33,706 bases of DNA from Acetobacteraceae bacterium (lineage in GTDB: Bacteria > Pseudomonadota > Alphaproteobacteria > Acetobacterales > Acetobacteraceae). This document shows positions 7,053 through 16,026 of the stretch, piece after piece. The stretch spans positions 1 through 33,706 of the forward strand of contig JANXTL010000002.1 of assembly GCA_025352375.1 (NCBI GenBank), written 5' to 3'. The translations under genes and the position numbers were made by a program. The notes beneath the pieces were generated by a model. The model did no database searches and was not told the origin of the DNA. It worked only from the letters and a program-made list of their open reading frames with translations. Positions within the stretch are counted from its first letter, which is position 1; every line of letters begins with the position of its first letter.

Positions 7053-8579
7053 TCAGAAAAACCCATGTAAAAACCACCGCCTGTCCCCCGTCGCCGGATC
7101 GTCTCCATCGCCCCGGCGGAAGAGCCAGAAGCGGCGGCCTTCGTCGTCCTCGACCCGGAAATAATCGCGAACCGAGCGCATTTCGCCATCGCGTTTCCAC
7201 CATTCGCCGGCGATGCGTTCGGGGCCGTCGGCATGGCGCACGCGGTGGCGCACGCGGCGCCAGGTGAAGGCGAGCGGGGGATGATCGGGCAGCAGCGCCA
7301 TCGCCTCGACCGGTTGCGGCGGGTCGAGCAGCCGGATGGGCCGCGGCAGATCGGCGGGCCACGTCGCACCCCCCGCCCGTTCCAATGCTGGCACCCGCCG
7401 CACCGATCGTTCCGGGACGTCGCTTTCCACCGGTTCGTTGCGGAAAACGCGTGATGCGCCCAGCCGGTTCGACAACCGATCCACCAGTTCGGCGATGGGG
7501 GCCTCGGTTCGTTCCGCCAACGCGGCGGTCTGCGTCTGCGGCGCCGCATCGGTGCGGGTTACGATCAACCGCATCGCCTCGACGCCCAGTCCTGGATCGA
7601 TCCGTTCCAGTCTTTCATCCAGCATGCGCGCCAGATGGCGGGGGTCGCGGGATGGGCGGGCGGTGCCGACGCGGATGACGGGGATGGCGCCGTCCACCCG
7701 CTCGAACAGCAGATCGAGCCGGCGGGCACCCTGGCCGGATTTTTCCAGATCCCCACAAACCAAAGCGGTCAGCCGAGCGATGACGGCGGAGAAAGCGGGT
7801 TCGGTCAGCAGAGGCTCGACGAAGGTCAGGCGGGCCTGGATGAGATCGGGCGGAATGACCGGCACGATCGGCTCGAACACGGCGCCGGACAATTGATCCA
7901 GCCGGGTGGCGACGACGGTGCCGAAGCGGCGGACCAGGGGACCGCGCGGGGTGGCGGCCAGTTGGCCGATTCGGTCGAAACCCATGAGGTGGAGCCCGTC
8001 GCAGATGGCGGGGGGCAGGCGGAGGGCTTCGATGGGGCATTGTAAAAGCAGCTTCTCCCCGGCCCTCTCCCGCAAGGGAACAGGGAGCATCCTTGCTTGC
8101 TTCTGCCCACCTCCGAACCGTGCCAAAGCATGCGCCGCCCCCGGGGTATCCGCGATGGCCGCCCGCGCCGCCATGCCGAATGCGGCGAAGCGCGCGGTCA
8201 AATCCCGCAGCATCGCGGCCTCCCCGCCATGCAGATGCGTGCTGCCGGTGGCGTCGATCCAGATCCCGTCCGGCGGATCGGGGGACGCCAGCGGGGCGTA
8301 ACGCAAACACCAGGCGGCCATGCGGCGCAGCGTCTCGGCGTCGGCGTCCGGTTCGGCGGGATGGATCGCCAACCCTGGCACCAGCGCCTGTGCCTGAGCC
8401 AGCGGCATCCCCGGCCGCAACCCCAGCCCCCCCGCCGCCGCATCCGCCGCCGCGACCACCTGCCGCCGCCCGTCGCTCCCGGCGGTAACCAGCGGAGTCC
8501 CCTCAGGCGCGCACCCGTTGCGTTGCCGCAGCCGATCCGTCGGCAGCGTCGAAAACCAGATGGACACGACCCGTCGCAT
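7053..8579 (-). CDS. imuB: Y-family DNA polymerase-like protein ImuB
   Basis: A 508-residue protein starting MRRVVSIWFSTLPTDRL, the typical ImuB opening. The palm and finger regions contain VVAAADAAAGGLGLRPGMPLA, DGIWIDATGSTHLHGG and LPPAICDGLHLMGF. The C-terminus has the YFRVEDDEGRRFWLFR stretch common to this family. ImuB is a catalytically weak or inactive Y-family relative that bridges the beta clamp, ImuA and DnaE2 during SOS translesion synthesis. The start codon lies inside imuA (77-bp overlap). A repeat-derived segment around residues 165-176 is described separately. No dnaE2 follows; the ccdB gene is only 11 bp away. Confidence 0.92.
   Translation of the reverse strand: MRRVVSIWFSTLPTDRLRQRNGCAPEGTPLVTAGSDGRRQVVAAADAAAGGLGLRPGMPLAQAQALVPGLAIHPAEPDADAETLRRMAAWCLRYAPLASPDPPDGIWIDATGSTHLHGGEAAMLRDLTARFAAFGMAARAAIADTPGAAHALARFGGGQKQARMLPVPLRERAGEKLLLQCPIEALRLPPAICDGLHLMGFDRIGQLAATPRGPLVRRFGTVVATRLDQLSGAVFEPIVPVIPPDLIQARLTFVEPLLTEPAFSAVIARLTALVCGDLEKSGQGARRLDLLFERVDGAIPVIRVGTARPSRDPRHLARMLDERLERIDPGLGVEAMRLIVTRTDAAPQTQTAALAERTEAPIAELVDRLSNRLGASRVFRNEPVESDVPERSVRRVPALERAGGATWPADLPRPIRLLDPPQPVEAMALLPDHPPLAFTWRRVRHRVRHADGPERIAGEWWKRDGEMRSVRDYFRVEDDEGRRFWLFRRGDGDDPATGDRRWFLHGFF
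8052..8087 (-). repeat. REP-like sequence embedded in imuB
   Basis: On the + strand, CTTCTCCCCGGCCCTCTCCC followed by GCAAGGGAACAGGGAG matches the well-known intergenic repeat of the form CTCTCCC-GCAAG-GGGAGAGGG with a degraded 3' arm. It sits inside imuB, in frame, and encodes LPVPLRERAGEK. A related repeat lies at 26915-26953. Confidence 0.5.
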
Positions 8580-9264
8580 CGCAAGCCTCCGTTATCCATG
8601 TGCCGGGCTCGCCGCCCCGGCAGCGGGTCAGTGTCAGCCGCCAGCGCGCCGGCCCCAGCCCCGGCACCGACGGCGCGTGAGCCAAAGCGGGCGGGGAGGG
8701 CAGGGCGGCCACCCGCCATCGCGTCATCGCCGCCGTCGGTTCCATCAGGGCGGGGTCGTCGAACTGCCGGCTACGGCGCAGCGCGATGGCCAGCACGCCG
8801 GTTTGCTCCGCCGCCAGTTGCAACCGGCGGGAGGCAATCAAACTGAACCGCCCCGCGATTTCCCCCACCACGGCGGCAAGGCCGGTGTGGCGCAGCCCTT
8901 CCTCCATGGTGGCCAGAACCTCCTTGCCGGCTGCGGCGAACACGATCCGGTCCGGGTGCAGGCCGGCGGCGGCGAGGCCGGGGGCAAACAGATCGGCGTG
9001 CTCCATTGTCCAGAGGACCGGTCCGGTGAGGCGCGCGAGGATGCCGGCGGTCAGCAGCGCGGCGGCGGCGCCGTGTTCGGTGTCCGGCCCGGCGCCGGCG
9101 ATTTCGTGCAGCGCGCCCAGCGTCAGGCCGCCGTTCGGCAGGGCGGCGTCGATCTCAGCCGAACCCATGGATACGGTTTGCCCGGGGGCCGCGACCGGCC
9201 CGCGCTCGATCCGCGCGATCTGGGCGCGCAGGTCGTCCAAACGGGCGCGTTGGGTTGAGAACAT
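8503..9264 (-). CDS. imuA: SOS mutagenesis protein ImuA (SulA/RecA-like)
   Basis: A 253-residue RecA-like protein with the N-terminal LDDLRAQIARIE helix, MGSAEIDAALPNGGLTLGALHEI, a VLWTMEHADLFAPGL strand region and DRIVFAAAGKEVLATMEEGL. The C-terminus carries RWRLTLTRCRGGEPGTWITE. ImuA works with ImuB and DnaE2 in error-prone DNA repair. A LexA box covers the ATG, so the gene is expected to be induced by DNA damage. No good ribosome site precedes the ATG, which fits a leaderless or very short-leader mRNA. Confidence 0.9.
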   Translation of the reverse strand: MFSTQRARLDDLRAQIARIERGPVAAPGQTVSMGSAEIDAALPNGGLTLGALHEIAGAGPDTEHGAAAALLTAGILARLTGPVLWTMEHADLFAPGLAAAGLHPDRIVFAAAGKEVLATMEEGLRHTGLAAVVGEIAGRFSLIASRRLQLAAEQTGVLAIALRRSRQFDDPALMEPTAAMTRWRVAALPSPPALAHAPSVPGLGPARWRLTLTRCRGGEPGTWITEACDATGRVHLVFDAADGSAAATQRVRA

Positions 9265-9273
9265 AATAAGAAC
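9259..9273 (-). promoter_or_regulatory. LexA box at imuA
   Basis: GAAC-ATAATAA-GAAC on the + strand (GTTC-N7-GTTC on the coding strand) is an exact match to the alphaproteobacterial LexA site. The imuA start codon (9262-9264) lies within it, so LexA would block transcription at or just before the translation start. Confidence 0.85.
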
Positions 9274-9462
9274 TTAAGCCTGACTGTCGGACGAGTCGAG
9301 TCGGAAATCCAGCATGAATTTGGGCTGACTGTGCCGTTGGCCGGGCCGAAAGATTCTGCGTGACGAACCGGCACGGCCGGATCGATCGACACGTCGGGAT
9401 GGGTGATCAAATAAACCGTCGGCACCTGTTATGCTCGTAAAACCCATTCGGAGACTCCGACC

Positions 9463-10260
9463 ATGCTCCCACAAGCCGCCGATTTCAAAGCCGAGGCCGA
9501 TGACCTGCACGCGCTGCTGGTCACCCTGTCGGATGCCGACTGGGCCCGCCCGACCCTGTTCAAGCGCTGGACCACCAACGACATCGTGCAGCATCTGCAC
9601 GCCGGGGACCTGATGGCCGCGGCATCCGTAGCCGGTGAAAACCCCTTCCGGCAGATGCGGGCCGAGATCCAGGAAGCGCGCGACAACGGCCTGACCCGCG
9701 TGGAGGAAACCCGCCAGCGCCTGGGCAACCCCACCGGCAAGCGGCTGCTGGACATGTGGCATGCGACGATGACCGGCCTCTGCGACAAGCTGTCGGCGAT
9801 GCCCCCCGACACCCGCCTGAAATGGGCCGGCCCCGACATGGGCGTGCGCATGTTCACCACCGCCCGCCAGATGGAGACCTGGGCGCACGGCCAGGCGATC
9901 TACGACCTGATGGGGGCGACCCGCGAACCGACCGGCCGCCTGCGCAACATCGCCGAGATCGGCGTGCGCACCTACGGTTGGACCTTCGTCAATCGCGGCC
10001 AGGAACTGCCCGGCCCGGCGCCCTACGTGCGGTTGGCGGCGCCCGACGGCGGCGCATGGGAATGGAACGACCCCTCGACCGACAACAAGGTCGAAGGGAG
10101 CGCCCTCGCATTCTGTCAGGTGGTCACCCAGACCCGCAACGCCGCCGATACCGATCTGCAAGCGACCGGTGCCCCGGCGAAAGAATGGATGCGCCTCGCC
10201 CAATGCTTCGCTGGCCCGCCGGAGGACCCGCCGCCGCCCGGTTCCCGCCATTCATCGTAA
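9463..10260 (+). CDS. TIGR03084-type DinB-fold metal-binding protein
   Basis: A 265-residue protein of the mycothiol-dependent maleylpyruvate-isomerase/DinB-like fold. It shows LVTLSDADWARPTLFKRWTTNDIVQHLHAGD near the start (the His residues suit a metal site), RQMETWAHGQAIYDLMG in the middle, and TYGWTFVNRGQ later. The family is widespread in actinobacteria and some alphaproteobacteria and has no established reaction. The C-terminus ends in a Pro-rich tail. It begins the + strand run that continues with a small exported protein and a P-type ATPase, but co-function is not evident. Confidence 0.75.
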   Translation: MLPQAADFKAEADDLHALLVTLSDADWARPTLFKRWTTNDIVQHLHAGDLMAAASVAGENPFRQMRAEIQEARDNGLTRVEETRQRLGNPTGKRLLDMWHATMTGLCDKLSAMPPDTRLKWAGPDMGVRMFTTARQMETWAHGQAIYDLMGATREPTGRLRNIAEIGVRTYGWTFVNRGQELPGPAPYVRLAAPDGGAWEWNDPSTDNKVEGSALAFCQVVTQTRNAADTDLQATGAPAKEWMRLAQCFAGPPEDPPPPGSRHSS

Positions 10261-10275
10261 CAAAGGAGCTGCCCC

Positions 10276-10593
10276 ATGCGAAAGCTGCTTCTCCTCGCTT
10301 TGCTCGGCATTGCCGGCTTCGTCGCGCCGTCGTCCGCCGAAACGGTGGCGCAAATCGCCGCACGATGGGGCATCGTCGGCACCGGGCAGAAAGATTGCCA
10401 CGCCCCGGTCGGCCCGGACAACGATCGACAGGCCTTCGCCGTGCGGGAGGGCAAGCTGTTCCTCGAACGCTCCACGGGCACTTCCCACGATTCAAATCCG
10501 GTCCCCGCCGTGTCGGTCAACGCGCGGGGGGAACGCGAACTGCTGGTCATCTCCACCGGCCAGCCGGTGCCCTGGGAGACCCGCTGCGATTGA
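10276..10593 (+). CDS. small exported protein of unknown function
   Basis: A 105-residue protein with a clear Sec signal peptide (MRKLLLLALLGIAGFVAPSSA, cleavage expected before ETVAQ). The mature part of about 84 residues has two cysteines (KDCHAPV and the C-terminal ETRCD) that could form a disulfide. GGAGCTG precedes the ATG. The gene lies 15 bases after the TIGR03084-type gene, so they are probably co-transcribed. I do not recognise a family. Confidence 0.7.
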   Translation: MRKLLLLALLGIAGFVAPSSAETVAQIAARWGIVGTGQKDCHAPVGPDNDRQAFAVREGKLFLERSTGTSHDSNPVPAVSVNARGERELLVISTGQPVPWETRCD

Positions 10594-10655
10594 ATAATAA
10601 TGCAGGCCATACGATGCCGAAGGCTGCGTACGGGATGCTGGCATGGAGATAGATC

Positions 10656-13097
10656 ATGACCGATCGCGGCCTGACCGAAGCAGAGGCTCAGACTCGTCTC
10701 AAGACCGAAGGCCCGAACGAACTGCCGCGCCCCGGCCGCCGCACGCCGCTGCGGATCGTGTGGGAGGTGCTCCGCGAACCCATGCTGGCCCTGCTGCTCG
10801 GCGGCGGCGCGGTCTACATGGTCCTGGGCGACCTGAAGGAAGCCATCATCCTGCTGGGGTTCGCGACACTCTCGATCACGATCGCCGTGGTACAGGAAAC
10901 CCGCACAGAACGCGTGCTGGAGGCGCTGCGCGACCTCACCAGCCCCCGCGCGCTGGTGATCCGCGATGGCGCGCAAAAGCGCATCGCGGGGCGGGAGGTC
11001 GTTTGCGGCGACATTATCCTCCTTGCGGAAGGCGATCGCGTGCCGGCGGACGCCGTGCTGACCGAATGCCATGACCTGCAAACCGACGAATCGCTGCTGA
11101 CGGGTGAATCCGTGCCCGTGCGCAAAATCGCTGGCACCCCACTGACAGAAACCCAACGGCCCGGCGGCGACGATCTGCCGACGGTCTTCTCCGGCTCCCT
11201 GGTCGTGCGCGGCAATGGCACCGCCGAGGTGACCGCCACCGGCCCGCGCAGCGAAATCGGGCGCATCGGCCAGTCGCTGAGCACGATGGAAACCGAACCG
11301 CCCCGCTTGCAGGCCGAGACCGCAAGGCTGGTACGCCTGTGCGCCATTGCCGGCGGCGTGCTCTGCCTGTTGACCGTGGTGCTTTACGGAACGATGCGCG
11401 GCGGCTGGCTCGACGCCCTCCTCGCCGGCATCGCACTGGGCATGGCGATGCTGCCCGAGGAATTCCCCCTCGTCCTCACGGTCTTCATGGCAATGGGGGC
11501 CTGGCGCATCTCCCGCGCCCGCGTCCTGACCCGGCGCGCCGCGGCGATCGAGACGCTGGGTTCCGCCACGGTTTTATGCACCGATAAGACCGGCACCTTG
11601 ACCGAAAACCGTATGACCATCGCGGAGGTTTCGCCAACGGACGGCGACATCGTGGCGTTCGGGGTGCTGGCCAGCGCACAAGAGCCGACCGATCCGATGG
11701 AGAAGGCGTTTCACGCCGCCGGCCCGCCACCGAACGCCGGCTGGGAACTGGTGCATCGCTACGGCCTGCGCCCCGATCTGTTGGCCATGTCGAATGTCTG
11801 GCGGACACTGGACGGCATCGTCGTTGCGGCCAAGGGCGCGCCGGAAGCCATCGCCGCGCTCTGCCACGCCGAAGTGGACAAACGCGCCATCGACGACATG
11901 GCGGCGCGCGGTTTGCGGGTGCTGGGCGTGGCGCGCGCGGTCTTCACCGGAACTGAATGGCCGGAATCGCAACGGGATTTCGCGTTCGAATTTCTGGGCC
12001 TCGTCGGCCTCGCCGATCCCCTGCGCCCGAGTGTCGTGGGTGCGGTCAAGGAGTGCCGCTCGGCGGGCATCCGGGTGGTCATGATCACCGGCGATTACCC
12101 GGCGACGGCGCGCGCCATCGCGCGCCAGGCAGGTCTCGATGCCGAGGAAATCCTCACCGGGACCGATCTCTCGAAGATGGACGACAAGCAGTTGGCCGAG
12201 CGGGTGCGAACCGTAACGGTGTTTGCCCGCATCATGCCGGAACAGAAGCTGCGGATTGTTACCGCGCTGAAGGCGGATGGCGAAATCGTCGCCATGACCG
12301 GCGATGGCGTCAACGACGCGCCATCGCTGAAAGCCGCGCATATCGGCATCGCCATGGGCGGACGCGGCACCGACGTGGCGCGAGAGGCCTCTTCCATTGT
12401 CCTCCTGGACGACGATTTCGGCTCCATCGTGCAGGCGGTACGGTTGGGCCGGCGTATCTACGACAATCTGCGCAAGGCGATGGGCTTCATCTTCGCCGTC
12501 CACGTTCCCATCGCCGGTTTGGCCCTGCTGCCGCTTCTGTTTGGGTTGCCGGTACTGCTGGGTCCCATGCACATCGCGTTCCTGGAAATGGTGATCGATC
12601 CCGTGTGCTCCCTGGTGTTCGAGGCCGAAACGGAAGAAGCCGATGTCATGCGCCGCAAGCCGCGCAACCAGAACGATCCACTGTTCTCGGGCAGTCTGAT
12701 TGTATGGGGTGTCTTGCAAGGCGCGATGGCGTTCGCGCTGGTCGGCACGATTTTCGTACTGGGCTTGCGGCGAGGCATGCCGGAGGACGAGGTGCGGGCG
12801 CTGACATTCTTCTCCCTGGTGCTGGTGATTGTCGCGCTGATTTTCGTCAACCGTTCCTTCAGCGCTTCGCCGCTCGTTGCGTTGCGCCGGCCCAATGCCG
12901 CGCTGGCATTTGTTCTGCTGGCCGTTACCGCCATGCTGGGTTTGACGCTGCTCTGGCCCTTCGCCCGCGATCTGTTCCGCTTCGGGCCGCTGCACGCGGA
13001 CGATCTGGCGTTGACGTTTGGGGCGGGCGTTCTGGTCCTGGCGCTGCTGGAAAGCGCGAAGGCACTGTGGCTTGGGCGGCTGTTTACCTCAAGGTAA
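10656..13097 (+). CDS. cation-translocating P-type ATPase (type II-like)
   Basis: An 813-residue membrane pump. An N-terminal cation-ATPase domain (GLTEAEAQTRL, GPNELP) precedes TM1-2. The actuator domain carries LLTGESVPVRK. TM4 has the motif LPEEFPLVLTVFMAMGAWR. The phosphorylation motif is DKTGTLTENRM with Asp310 as the phosphorylated residue, then a nucleotide domain with KGAPEA, MITGDYP and MTGDGVNDAPSLKAA, and a C-terminal block of TM helices. There is no N-terminal heavy-metal CxxC domain. PEEFP in place of the Ca-pump PEGLP makes the ion uncertain. The gene ends in a 14-bp convergent overlap with tonB. Confidence 0.9.
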   Translation: MTDRGLTEAEAQTRLKTEGPNELPRPGRRTPLRIVWEVLREPMLALLLGGGAVYMVLGDLKEAIILLGFATLSITIAVVQETRTERVLEALRDLTSPRALVIRDGAQKRIAGREVVCGDIILLAEGDRVPADAVLTECHDLQTDESLLTGESVPVRKIAGTPLTETQRPGGDDLPTVFSGSLVVRGNGTAEVTATGPRSEIGRIGQSLSTMETEPPRLQAETARLVRLCAIAGGVLCLLTVVLYGTMRGGWLDALLAGIALGMAMLPEEFPLVLTVFMAMGAWRISRARVLTRRAAAIETLGSATVLCTDKTGTLTENRMTIAEVSPTDGDIVAFGVLASAQEPTDPMEKAFHAAGPPPNAGWELVHRYGLRPDLLAMSNVWRTLDGIVVAAKGAPEAIAALCHAEVDKRAIDDMAARGLRVLGVARAVFTGTEWPESQRDFAFEFLGLVGLADPLRPSVVGAVKECRSAGIRVVMITGDYPATARAIARQAGLDAEEILTGTDLSKMDDKQLAERVRTVTVFARIMPEQKLRIVTALKADGEIVAMTGDGVNDAPSLKAAHIGIAMGGRGTDVAREASSIVLLDDDFGSIVQAVRLGRRIYDNLRKAMGFIFAVHVPIAGLALLPLLFGLPVLLGPMHIAFLEMVIDPVCSLVFEAETEEADVMRRKPRNQNDPLFSGSLIVWGVLQGAMAFALVGTIFVLGLRRGMPEDEVRALTFFSLVLVIVALIFVNRSFSASPLVALRRPNAALAFVLLAVTAMLGLTLLWPFARDLFRFGPLHADDLALTFGAGVLVLALLESAKALWLGRLFTSR

Positions 13098-13794
13098 ATC
13101 GTACCGAAGTTGTAATGGTGACGCGTCCCTGAGGCATCGGCGCGGGAAACGCCGGTAACGACGCGCCCCGCAACAATGCCAGCGTGGCTGCGTCCAGCCG
13201 CGCCGACCCCGACGAACCCACGACTTCCGCGTCCACCACTTGACCGGAACGTTCGACAGTGAAACGGATAACGACACGCCCTTCCTCGCCGCGGCGGCGA
13301 GCGTCCTCCGGGTAGGATTTGTTTGCTGCAAGCCATGCCGCCACCCCGGATTGCCAGGAAGGTTCGATCGTTGGTGCCGATTGTGCCTCAGCGGGCGCTG
13401 GCGCGGGTGCGGTTGGCGGCCGAGCGGCGGGCAACGGCCGGGACGGCGCGGGTCGGGGCTTCGGCAGTGCCATGGGCGGCGGCAACGGTGCCGGCATCGC
13501 CACCGGCGGCGGTTCAAACGTGGGCGGTTCGGGAGGCGGCGGCTCGGGCGTGGGGGCTTCCGGCAAGGGCACATCGGGGGCCGCCGGCTCCGCCGGTGCG
13601 GCGGCTGGCTGAAACACCATCTCCACCGCGACCTCATCGCGAATGGGTGGCGGCACCCGCGTTCCCAGCCAGGTAAGCCCCGCCAACACCGCCAGATGCA
13701 GCAACACCGAGGCCGCCCCCGGCCCGACCCGTTGGCTTTTCCAGTTTGAGGGGGCTTGCGGCGTCGGCCATTTCAGGATGTTATAACATATCAT
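13084..13794 (-). CDS. tonB: TonB-like energy transducer
   Basis: A 236-residue protein with one N-terminal membrane segment (SVLLHLAVLAGLTWLG), a long Pro/Ala/Glu-rich periplasmic spacer, and a C-terminal TonB domain (SYPEDARRRGEEGRVVIRF, VVGSSGSARLDAATLALLRG, TTSVRFTLR). It couples the proton-motive force to an outer-membrane receptor. The frame extends further upstream, but the ATG at 13794 is the sensible start because the rest overlaps the divergent receptor gene. The palindromic operator falls within the first codons. The stop overlaps the P-type ATPase end. Confidence 0.88.
   Translation of the reverse strand: MICYNILKWPTPQAPSNWKSQRVGPGAASVLLHLAVLAGLTWLGTRVPPPIRDEVAVEMVFQPAAAPAEPAAPDVPLPEAPTPEPPPPEPPTFEPPPVAMPAPLPPPMALPKPRPAPSRPLPAARPPTAPAPAPAEAQSAPTIEPSWQSGVAAWLAANKSYPEDARRRGEEGRVVIRFTVERSGQVVDAEVVGSSGSARLDAATLALLRGASLPAFPAPMPQGRVTITTSVRFTLR
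13778..13789. promoter_or_regulatory. Zur-like palindromic operator between tonB and its receptor gene
   Basis: ATGTTATAACAT is a perfect 12-bp palindrome, part of an AT-rich island in otherwise GC-rich DNA. It resembles the core of Zur (zinc uptake regulator) boxes, which contain TGTTATA/TATAACA half-sites. It overlaps codons 2-6 of tonB and lies 53 bp before the receptor start, so one bound repressor could control both. Assignment to Zur rather than another Fur-family member is inference. Confidence 0.5.
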
Positions 13795-13842
13795 ATTTAC
13801 GCCAGTATCGCCCCCCAACGGAAAAAAGGGAAGAGCCCCGCC

Positions 13843-15953
13843 ATGACCATCGCCCCTCGCCTTGCCATTGCGTGCGCTCTGCTCGCCGCTCCCCCTGCCC
13901 TCGCGCAGGGCAAGCCCACCGATTTGGAACTCGACATCGACATCGTGGCCAAGCGCCTCGACGCCGCCCGCCTCGCGATTCAGCCTTCGCTCGGCGCCAC
14001 CAGCTACGGCTTCACGCCCGGCACGCTCGCGACCATCCCGCAGGGCGATAACGCGAGGCTGGATCAGGTCCTGCTGCGCGCGCCAGGGGTGGCGCAGGAC
14101 AGCTTCGCCCAGCTGCACGTGCGGGGCGACCACGCCAACCTGCAATACCGCCTGGACGGCGTCGCCCTGCCGGAGGGGCTGTCTCGGTGTTCGGCCAATC
14201 CATCGAGGGGCGCTTCGCCCGCGGCCTGACCCTGATCACCGGAGCGCTGCCGGCCCAGTATGGGTTCCGCACGGCGGGCATCGTCGACATCCAGATCAAA
14301 ACCGGCCTGTCCGATCCCGGCTTCGAGGTTTCGATGTACGGCGGCATGGCAGGATGGTTACAGCCGTCCTTTTCTTATGGCGGCCACCAGGGTGCGGTGA
14401 ATTGGTTCGTGACCGGCGATGTCCTGCGCAACGATATCGGTATCGAGAATCCCACCGGCAGCCGGAACGCACTTCACGACCGAACCGGCCAGTTCCACAG
14501 CCTGGCGCATATTTCGGCGGTGCTGGACCCCGACACCAGGCTCAGCCTCATAGTCGGCGGCTTCGGCGGGCAATTCCAAATCCCCAATGTCCCCGGTCAG
14601 CCGACGCTCGGCTTCGCGGTGCGTGGCCGAGCCACGTTCGGCAGTGCGCACCTGAACCAAAATCAGCACGAGGCCAGCGAGTTCGCCATTCTGTCATTGC
14701 AAAAACACGCCGATCACGCCGATCTGCAAATCTCGGCCTTCACCCGCCGGAGTACCTTGGCTTATTCCCCCGACTGGCTCGGCGAACTGCTGTTCGACGG
14801 CATTGCCCAGCAGGCTACGCGCGAAAGCATCGCTTATGGTATTCAGGCCGACGGTTCGTATCGGATTAACGATGCTCATACCATCCGCTACGGCATCGCT
14901 TTGCAGCAGGAGCAAACCCGAGCAAAGACGTTCTCCCAGGTGCTGCCGACCGATGCTGGCGGCATGCCGGTGACGGACCAACCCATCGGCCTTGCCATTT
15001 CCAGCAGGAAAACCGGCGGTCTTTACGGTGTGTATGTGCAAGACGAGTGGCGTATCCGGCCTACCGTAACGATTAACGCCGGCCTGCGATTCGACGCGGT
15101 GGCCGAATATACCCATGAAAGCCAGGTTAGCCCGCGCCTGAACATCGTCTGGAAACCCACCGATGGCACCACCCTGCACGCCGGTTACGCGCGGTATTTT
15201 ACCCCGCCGCCCTTCGAACTGGTGACCGCCGCGTCGGTGGCGCAATTCGCCAACACGACCGGCGCGCCGCGCGGTACCGGCACCGCCACGCCCAAGGCCG
15301 AACGCGCCGATTATTTCGATGCCGGGATCAGCCAGATCGTGTTGCCCGGCCTGACGATCGGCGTGGATGCCTATTTGAAGCAAGCGAAGAACCTGCTGGA
15401 CGAGGGCCAGTTCGGGGCGCCGGTTGTTCTGACGGCCTTCAATTATGCCAAGGGATACGCGAAAGGCGTGGAACTGTCGGTATCGTACGACCGGGGCCCG
15501 TGGTCGGCGTACGCCAACGCCGCCTGGTCGCAAGCGATGGGGAAAAATATCGTCACGTCGCGGTTCAATTTCGATCCCGGCGATCTGGCCTACATCGCTG
15601 GTCATTACATCCACCTCGACCACGACCAGACCTGGACCGGTTCGGTGGGGCTGGCCTGGACGATGGACAATGGCAGCGATCGCACCACCCGGTTTTCCGG
15701 CGACCTCCTGCTCCAGAGCGGCCTTCGCGCGACGGCGCCGAACGGTCCGCCGAATGGGACGGCTCTGCCCGGCCGAGCGGTGTTGAACCTGTCCGTTACG
15801 CATCGGTTGCCGAGCAGGACGGAGTTGCGACTGGACGCGATTAACGTGGGGGATTCGGTCTACAAAATCCGCGACGGCTCCGGCGTGGGCGGCGGCGCGC
15901 CGCAGTTCGGCCTACGACGCACGATTTTGGCCGGGGTCACGCAGCGGTTCTGA
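13843..15953 (+). pseudogene. TonB-dependent outer-membrane receptor, frameshifted
   Basis: Two frames make one receptor. The first (13843 to about 14183) has a signal peptide ending APPALAQG, then DIVAKRLDAARLAIQPSLGA and the plug start (LDQVLLRAPGVAQDSFAQLHVRG, YRLDGVALPEGL). The second (about 14184 to 15953) continues exactly with VFGQSIEGRFARGLTLITGA, AQYGFRTAGIVDI, then the beta-barrel with GLYGVYVQDEWRI, LHAGYARYFTPPP and the C-terminal LAGVTQRF ending in Phe. The break is a duplicated TC at 14182-14185; removing one TC restores L-S-V-F. Either the gene is recently inactivated or the base pair is an assembly error. The zinc hypothesis depends on the Zur-like box. Confidence 0.85.
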
Positions 15954-16026
15954 CGAACCTTCGTCGAAACTTGACACCCCGCCCCCCCACCGAGAGGATC
16001 GCTGGGCTTAAGTTAAAGGAGTTCCC

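Noticed and set aside
11574-12995. Minus-strand open frame (473 codons) within the P-type ATPase gene
   Set aside because: Composition (His/Gln/Arg-rich) and complete overlap with clear ATPase motifs mark it as a shadow.
13084-13097. Bidirectional terminator formed by TTTACCT-CA-AGGTAAA at the convergent P-ATPase and tonB stops
   Set aside because: The symmetry is short, has a two-base centre and no U-tract on either side; it may simply reflect overlapping stop codons.
13843-14229. Short independent protein from the first receptor frame
   Set aside because: Its last residues after 14183 are out-of-frame; the plug domain continues in the other phase, so this is the front part of a frameshifted receptor.
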